Positions 57,717 to 64,000 of a stretch of 64,000 nucleotides of DNA are shown here, in pieces. Within the stretch, counting starts at the first letter, position 1, and every line of letters starts with the position of its first letter. The DNA comes from Pascua guehoae (taxonomy: Eukaryota > Basidiomycota > Tremellomycetes > Trichosporonales > Trichosporonaceae). Under the pieces are notes generated by a model that was not told the DNA's origin, searched no databases, and saw only the letters and a list, made by a program, of their open reading frames with translations. The position numbers were made by a program, and so were the translations under genes. The stretch lies in contig BCJX01000018.1 in NCBI GenBank assembly GCA_001600415.1, positions 340,112-404,111 on the forward strand. Direction: 5' to 3'.

Positions 57717-59264
57717 ATGATGTTTGAGTCGCAGTGCGAACGTGTGGGCCGGCGTCCGTCCACGGGGGCCGTTTCTGGGCCATGACCACATCGTTCGCAC
57801 GTCGTGGAAGAAAGAGTGAGAGAGCTGAAGAGGGACGATATGATGGAAGGTTGGGCTGTTGTCTTGTGTCTGCTTGGCGAGTTAAGACACTTAGTTTTCA
57901 TTCTGGCCAACGCCATGGACTGGCAAGTTTCGAATCTTGCGCCCTCTGCGCCTTCTGATGCTGCGCTCGTACAGGATTTCGCCCCTTCCCATGCATCGTA
58001 CGCGTGTACCGTACGCACATGCAAGAGAAAGGATCACGATCACAGACAAGCCGACAGGCCGACAGGGGAAACCTTTTAAGCTTTGAGCGGAGAGATGCAC
58101 GTGACCGAGATTGTTCCGCATCACTGTCGACTGGCGTCGTTTGCCAAGACTACCCCACTCATCCTCATCGCTTCCAGCCGCATTGTGATGACCACGAGGC
58201 GCTTTCCTGTAGCGTCGGGACGAAGCTCGGGGTGCGACATCTCGCAACGCCATGTATCGCCAGAACTATCGGTGATATGTGGACCGAAGCCAGCCATTCA
58301 TCAAATGCGGGCCATTCTCCAGCCATACAGCAGGGCTTTGGGTTGAGCCCAAGATCCACTGGATCCGTTCGGGCAATTGGACAGCGATGGATGCGAAGAT
58401 GCTTCCGGCGCGGATGACGCCTATATTCAAGGGAGGGCATATGTCATTCTAGACGCCCACATGCACACATGGCACCCATAGTGCATGCCAGATGCACGCC
58501 AGACGAGAGATCCAGGGAGGTGGGCCCTGTTAATATTCTCGGAAACAGTCCCGGGAACATGGAAGGCAGGCCCAGGGTCCCGGATCGCGACTGACTTTTC
58601 TTTTCTGGGTGGCCTGTCGGATGGGTCGGACAATAGGGTGGCGAGCGCCGACATTGTTAAATGTGCACGGTTGGTGGGCCTTGGTGGCCCTGTGAGTAGG
58701 GTATTGAGGGAATTACAGGTATTGGGCGATAATAGGCCAGTTTGAATGCATAATGGGACCAGAATGGGTCATGGTCATGGACAATGGGTTAGTGGCCAAG
58801 ACAAAGTGGCTAGTGGCATCCCCCCTCGTTTGCCCCTGGTCTAAGTTGTAGATGCGCCACCATTGTCTCACCGCCACCCCACTCGACGCCTGAGCCGGTC
58901 ATTTGACACATCCGACGCGCGCGTGCGTCTCACCAAAGCCAGTTGCCAGTCGCCACCCCTTGGCACTCACAGCCCTGCTGCCATACTGCCCCCTCCCCTC
59001 GCCCCGGTCAACAATAATCGTGCATCTCGCTGCCTCTCCCTTCCCTCACCATGTACCTCTTTGCCAACACTGGGCAATCCCCACTCTTTCATCCTCACTC
59101 TCCCTCATAACACATCGAGCCCGGTGCTCTCTCCTCTACTCCAACCACCCAACTGAGCCTGGTGCTCATCATACCCTCCTCTCGTCACTTGTCACTCGGC
59201 CCCGGCGGCCACACGACCACACGACCCCTTCCCCCACTGATCATAACCTGAACACGCAGCAGCA
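57717..59264. other. intergenic upstream of the GH71 gene
   Basis: 5' flank of tRNA-Ile, then promoter of the WSC-GH71 gene. The last 300 bases are C/T-rich, consistent with a pyrimidine-rich promoter or leader. Frames found there are Ser/Pro-rich and not conserved. Confidence 0.55.
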
Positions 59265-61199
59265 ATGGTGCCGGCCACCATCCTCCTTGCGCTCTCGGTC
59301 CTTCCCGACGCCTCGGCCCTGTCGCTGCCTCTCCTCGCCCGGTGGTACTATGGCGACGAACGCGGCCTTGCTCGCCCCGCCCCGCTCCAGCAGAAGCGCG
59401 CCACGCTGCCCGCAGGCTGGACCGCAGAGGGCTGCGTCAACGAATCCAACCAACAGCGACTGCTGCAGGGCTTTGCCTTTTCGAGCCGCGCCAACACACC
59501 CCTCCTGTGCATCACCGAGTGCGCCAAGCGCGGCTTCACTGTCGCTGGCACCGAGTTTGGCGATGAGTGCTACTGCGCCCACGAATTTAGTGGCACTGGC
59601 GGCCAAACCGTCGGAGACAGCTATTGTACCATGCCATGCCCTGGTGCATCGGGAGAGACGTGCGGTAACGCTTGGTACATTAACCTCTACACGTACAATA
59701 CCAGTGCTGGCGATTTGAGCTGTCTCAACGGCGGCGGCACGCGTCCGACCTCGGCGGTACCCACCCCGACAGAGACGGAGACTCTCCCTCCGACAACCGA
59801 GCCGACGCAAGCATCTACAACGTCGACCGCCGATCCTACCACCACCACTACGCCAGTGCCTAGCGACACGACCGTACAGCCCACCGCATCCCCAACCCCT
59901 GGGCAGCCACCATCCAGCACCGTCGCACCATCCCCCACGAACATCCCGCAGGCATCCGGCCCGCACTACGTCTGGGCTCACCACATGGTGGGCAACACGT
60001 ACACATACTCGCAGAATGACTGGGCGGCGGATGTCTCGGACGCCAAGACGTACGGGATCGACGGCTTTGCGCTCAACATGGGCTCGGACTCGTGGCAGAC
60101 TGCGCGGGTCGGCGATGCGTACGCGGCTGCCGAGGCGGCGGGCAACTTTAAAATGTTCCTTTCGTTTGACATGACGGTCATGTCGTGCTCGTCGGCGCAG
60201 GACGCCGACGTGCTCGTCAACCTCGTCAAGGCGCATGCGTCGAGCTCGGCGCAGGCAAAGTACCAGGACCGACCGCTCGTGTCGACGTTTGCAGGTGCGG
60301 ACTGCACGTTCGGCACGGGATCAGCCAACGGGTGGCAGACGGCATTCGTCGACAAGCTCAATGCGGCGGGTGTCAACATTTTCTTTGTCCCGTCGTTATT
60401 CGCCGAGCCATCGACGTTTGCGAGCCTGAGCTGGTTGCACGGCGAGCTCAACTGGAACTCGGCGTGGCCGCAGGGCGACTATGATATCGGCTCGGCGTCC
60501 ACGGACGCACAGTACGTCGAGGCACTCGGCAACAAGGCCTACATGACGGCCGTATCGCCATTCTTCTACACGCACTTTGGCCAGAACACTTTCAACAAGA
60601 ACTGGCTGTACCGCTCCGACGACTGGCTGTACTGCTCGCGCTGGGAGGAGATTATCGCCTTACGTGCACAGTCGTCGATGACCGAGATTCTCACGTGGAA
60701 CGACTTTGGCGAGAGCTCGTACATTGGGCCCATCAAGGGCAGCCTCCCGGCCACGAGCGGGCCGTGGGTCGACGGGTTCGACCACACGGGCCTCGCATCA
60801 CTCACAAACTACTATGCGACCGCATTCAAGACGGGCGCGTACCCCGCCATCACCGAGGACAGCATCATTGTCTGGTCCCGCCCCCATGCCGCCGACGCGA
60901 CCGCCTCGGCAGACTCGATCGGCCGCCCCACAAACTATCAATGGACAAACGACAATCTCTACGCCGTCGTCCTCGCCTCGGCCCCCGCAAAGGTCACGCT
61001 TACCGCGGGCACAAACACGCAGTCGTTTGATGTCCCCAAGGGCCTCTCAAAGCTCAAGATTGCTAGCGCACCAGGCGGAATCAGCGGCACAGTCTCGCGC
61101 GACGGCGCGACGACGGCAAGCTACAGCTCTGGCGGACAGTTTGAGTACACCAACGCGCCGTCGATTTACAACTTTAACTACTTTGTTGGATCGAGTTAG
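59265..61199 (+). CDS. secreted WSC-GH71 alpha-1,3-glucanase
   Basis: Endo-alpha-1,3-glucanase (mutanase) acting on fungal cell-wall alpha-glucan, own or foreign; secreted. Single exon, 644 residues. Order: signal peptide (residues 1-19, MVPATILLALSVLPDASAL), a short pro-like segment, a WSC domain about 45-145 with eight Cys (WTAEGCVNE, GDECYCAHEF, CPGASGETCG), a Thr/Pro/Ser linker about 158-225, and the GH71 catalytic domain from HYVWAHHMVGN. Family marks: YGIDGFALNMG, MFLSFDM, VSPFFYTHFG and ILTWNDFGESSYIGP with the acidic residues. WSC before GH71 probably anchors the enzyme to wall polysaccharide. Confidence 0.94.
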   Translation: MVPATILLALSVLPDASALSLPLLARWYYGDERGLARPAPLQQKRATLPAGWTAEGCVNESNQQRLLQGFAFSSRANTPLLCITECAKRGFTVAGTEFGDECYCAHEFSGTGGQTVGDSYCTMPCPGASGETCGNAWYINLYTYNTSAGDLSCLNGGGTRPTSAVPTPTETETLPPTTEPTQASTTSTADPTTTTTPVPSDTTVQPTASPTPGQPPSSTVAPSPTNIPQASGPHYVWAHHMVGNTYTYSQNDWAADVSDAKTYGIDGFALNMGSDSWQTARVGDAYAAAEAAGNFKMFLSFDMTVMSCSSAQDADVLVNLVKAHASSSAQAKYQDRPLVSTFAGADCTFGTGSANGWQTAFVDKLNAAGVNIFFVPSLFAEPSTFASLSWLHGELNWNSAWPQGDYDIGSASTDAQYVEALGNKAYMTAVSPFFYTHFGQNTFNKNWLYRSDDWLYCSRWEEIIALRAQSSMTEILTWNDFGESSYIGPIKGSLPATSGPWVDGFDHTGLASLTNYYATAFKTGAYPAITEDSIIVWSRPHAADATASADSIGRPTNYQWTNDNLYAVVLASAPAKVTLTAGTNTQSFDVPKGLSKLKIASAPGGISGTVSRDGATTASYSSGGQFEYTNAPSIYNFNYFVGSS

Positions 61200-61753
61200 T
61201 GAGGGCGTGGGGGTGGTTTGACGGTTTGACGGTTCGATGGTTCGGCGGCCTCGGCGGTTCAACTATTCGCGGGCTCGTCTGCGGCGCTGGCCGCTGCACG
61301 AGCAAGGCGTGGTCCCACCGCTGGGAGCTCATGGTTCCCTGGCTGTAGCCGTAGTATGTAGTTTTCACGTGTTTGGTTCGCGGCTTCGTGCACAACGTTC
61401 CCAAGATGGCAGCAGCAATACCTCGGCAGTTGTTTAGACCGAAACTAATGCTGGCCCAAAGGTCAATGGTCCAATGATCCAACGATCCAATGAGGTCATG
61501 CCCAAATGACCCACCACTGCCGCTCTCCCCCCGGCCCGACATGCCCGGCGCAGCCCGTAATTCGGGCATGCACATGAGGCCCCAGGCACTGCGGAATGCC
61601 ACCCCACCCACCACCCCAAGCACCGGCCGCCGGGGCACCGGCAACACCGTCGACGTCCACCCGTGGCCACCCCTTCTCATCATACATCTACACTGCACAC
61701 ATCTACATTCCCATCTCGCCACCACACAATCTCTCAACACACATCCCCTCACA
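61200..61753. other. intergenic between GH71 and MPO1
   Basis: 3' flank of GH71 with short GACGGTTTGACGGTTCGATGGTTCGGCGG repeats (61215-61262), then the MPO1 promoter with A/C-rich leader. No gene. Confidence 0.55.
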
Positions 61754-63569
61754 ATGTCCGCCACACAGCGTAACCGGGCGCAGGCGCAGCCACCGGCCGC
61801 CGCCAGCACGACACAGCAGACCCAGGAGCAGACCCACCTCGAAAAGGAGGTGAGTGCGGGTGTGGGTGGAATAGAGTTTGGCGCGTGATCGGAGCGGGCG
61901 TGGTAGGCCGCGTTGGGCACGTGTGCTGTGCATGTGCAGTGTGCCGCGGTGGTCTCGGTCTTTGTGTACCGTGTGGGCGCGCAGCTGGTCGGGGCGTAGT
62001 GGAGGAGACTGGGCAGTGGGGCAGTGGTGGCGTGGATTGCTGGAATCACAACATGCACCATGACAGCACACAAGAACTCTGCATGCAGCTGTATGCGCAC
62101 TACGGCAGGAGGCACTGACACGCAGCTCGCATTCTACGCGTCGTACCACTCCAACCCCGTCAACAAGCTGATCCACTTTATCTGCATCCCCCAGATTCTC
62201 TGGTACGTTGCGTGTGTGCTGGCGTGCGCTTGCTGTTGCTTGTTGCTTTGGTGTCTTGCGCTGTTGGACTGTGATTCTGCCAGGTCGTGATTTGCGATTC
62301 TGCAATCCTATGACCTAACGGTCCCACGATCCGACGGTTCCGCTCCAACGTCCAACGCCCAACGGTGCAGAGGCCTTCGCCCCGCTCGCGCGCCCGCTCA
62401 CACCCAGGTCGTCGCTCATCCTCCTCGGGCACCTCCGCATCCCGGGCTTTACGTTTATCGACGTCTACCCGGGCCTCACGATTGCGCCGTCGGTGGCCAT
62501 GTTCCTCATCCTGGGCTTCCAGTTTTACTACATTGTCCTCGATGACCTCGTTGGGGTGAGTCGTGGTGTGTGGTGTGGTGTTTTGTGTCGTGGCGTGTTG
62601 TGGTGTGGTGGGGTGTGCACGGCGGTGTGTGCGGTCGGCGGTGTGTGGTTCTCGTGACGCGTGGTCTCGAGGTGTGGTCTCGTGGTGGTTCGGATAATTC
62701 CGTGGTTGCGGGCACACATGGCCAAGCGGACTGCGACCGCTGGTCATGTGGTCGCGTGCCGCGCACGGTGGGTGGGTCGTGCGTGCTTCTTTGGGGGTGG
62801 TTCTGGCGGTGCCGGCCGAACGAGTTGCGAAGCCGCAGCCGCCAAAGAAGGCCTTCATGCCGCCCGACTTTGTCCCATGTCTAGTGTAGCCAAGTGCTTT
62901 AGCGTTCGCGCGCTACGTTGCGTGGGGGCGTATGATCCGGCCGCGGGAGGAGTGTTCTGCGGGGTGTGAGCTGTGCGTGTGTGTGCTTTGCTGTGCGGCT
63001 CGATGAGCACGAGTGCACGAGGAGAGTGACCACGGGACGGACGGGTGCTTGCGTGGTTATCTGCGCCATGCCCCATGTCTCCCCCCGTCTGGTGGTTGTC
63101 TAGCGAGGGTGACGGACGACGCGGCTTGAAAGGCGACGAGGAAGGAAATGTGCTCGGGGACGAGAGACCAAAGGCCTTCCGCGTGCTCAGCGGCGCACGC
63201 GCTTCCCTGTGCAAGACTGAGAGGCATACAGACTGAAGGCATACGGACTGAAGGCATACGCTCTGAAGGCATACGGACTGATAGGCATACGGACCGCACA
63301 AGCAATCAGGCGTGTCCTCACCAACGTAAACAACCCGCTAACCCACCCACAGGGCACCTACATGCCCATCTCGGCGCTCATGTACCTCACCGCGACCTAC
63401 CTCGTCGAGCACGTCCCCTCGTGGCTCCCCCTCGCGACCAAGTTTACCGACACGCCCAGCGCGCTCCCCTTTGGCCTTGCCGTTTTCTTCAACGGATGGG
63501 CGTGGCAGTTCTTTGGGCATTTCAAGTTTGAGGGCCGCGCGCCGGCGCTCACCGAGAATCTTACCCAGG
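61754..63569 (+). CDS. MPO1: Mpo1-like 2-hydroxy fatty acid dioxygenase, 3' cut
   Basis: ER-membrane Fe(II)-dependent dioxygenase (DUF962) that removes one carbon from 2-hydroxy fatty acids in phytosphingosine breakdown. Exons seen: 61754-61849, 62126-62202, 62408-62555 and 63353-63569, phases consistent. The signature is in exon 2: FYASYHSNPVNKLIHFICIP. Then membrane segments LILLGHLRIP, VAMFLILGFQFYYIVL, YMPISALMYLTATYLV and PFGLAVFFNGWAWQFFGHFKFEGRAP (in parts). The last exon ends CAG-G with a GTGAGT donor; the usual C-terminal LAPFFV block is not found before 64000, so it lies outside. Intron 3 is 797 nt and repeat-bearing. Confidence 0.9.
63220..63294 (+). repeat. tandem GGCATACGGACTGAA repeat in MPO1 intron 3
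   Basis: About five units of 14-15 nt, differing by one to three bases each. They lie near the 3' end of intron 3, some 60 bases before the acceptor. Confidence 0.85.
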
Positions 63570-64000
63570 GTGAGTTTGGGTCTAGAGCGGGCGGAGAGGT
63601 ACAGGACGTCGCGGGGGTTGGACGAGGAAGTCAGCCTCGCAAATGTGTGATTTGCGCGGCTGGCAGTATTGGTTGCATCCTGCGGACAGAAAACAGAGGT
63701 GGGGACGGGATGGAGTGAGGCGTGCTGGATGGCCGAGGGGGTGTAGACCATGGTGCCAGCGTGTCCCATGGTTCACACTCCTTTCGCGGCCTGCCCTTTG
63801 AGGGCAGGGATAACGCCACTGGAGCTTGCTTGGGACGCTGTCGAGGCACCGTCGAGGGCACTCGTGGCGGCACTGCTGGGGACACTGGTAGGGGAAGTGT
63901 TGAATACGCGGTTGAAGCATTATGGAAGTGGTTGGACCACGGTGGAGAGACCGTCGTGGGACAGTGCTGGGGACAGTGCTGGGGACAGTACTGGGGACAG
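63570..64000 (+). other. intron or downstream part of MPO1
   Basis: Follows the GTGAGT donor of MPO1 exon 4. No acceptor leads to the missing C-terminal block, so this should be intron sequence. It ends in GCTGGGGACAGT direct units (about 63960-64000) that run into the window edge. Confidence 0.5.

Overview
The window is nuclear DNA of a GC-rich basidiomycete fungus. Genes are split by many very short introns (mostly 34-60 nt, donors GTGAGT/GTATGT, branch motifs CTAAC or CTGAC a few bases before CAG). Every tRNA gene I could fold has an intron, and gene density is moderate on both strands. Protein similarities as I remember them, plus this intron style, fit a Tremellomycetes yeast, probably Trichosporonales; that placement is inference. 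I see no phage, plasmid, CRISPR or bacterial operon features, and no intact transposon.

Layout, left to right. A pyridoxal kinase gene (minus) is cut off by a 96-base pure-C run at the window start. RAV1 (minus, 11 exons or more) encodes the RAVE V-ATPase assembly factor. A single-pass membrane glycoprotein of unknown role (minus) follows. After a 2.7-kb gap come an allantoate-type MFS transporter (plus), an ABHD11-like mitochondrial hydrolase (minus), two tRNA-Leu(CAA), an amidase (plus), tRNA-Pro(AGG), prenylcysteine oxidase (minus) and a large Ser/Pro-rich disordered protein (minus). A 3.4-kb stretch without genes precedes the divergent pair TFC4 (TFIIIC subunit, minus) and RPL3 (plus). 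Next are an unknown CxxC-containing protein (minus) and a WW-domain protein with Q-rich and Met/Gly-rich tracts (minus).

Between 42.0 and 45.8 kb lies a tRNA-rich region: Pro, three Phe, His, Asp, Arg and a split tRNA-like locus. It is followed by an aldo/keto reductase (minus), tRNA-Ile(AAT), a 13-exon amino-acid permease with a 7-nt microexon (plus), a small ABM-domain protein (plus), a short unknown ORF (plus), BUD32 of the KEOPS complex (minus) with another tRNA-Ile upstream, a secreted WSC-GH71 alpha-1,3-glucanase (plus), and MPO1 (plus), whose last exon lies beyond the window.

This is mostly ordinary housekeeping and metabolic content, not a gene cluster with one joint task. Notable points are exon/intron oddities (7-nt microexon, an RPL3 intron without a usable AG, two reading-frame breaks), the all-intron tRNA set with a conserved mismatch in three tRNA-Phe copies, and a degenerate split tRNA-like locus. 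I did not find evidence for a new multi-gene system. Exon coordinates were derived by hand from splice motifs; within each model the phases add up unless stated otherwise.
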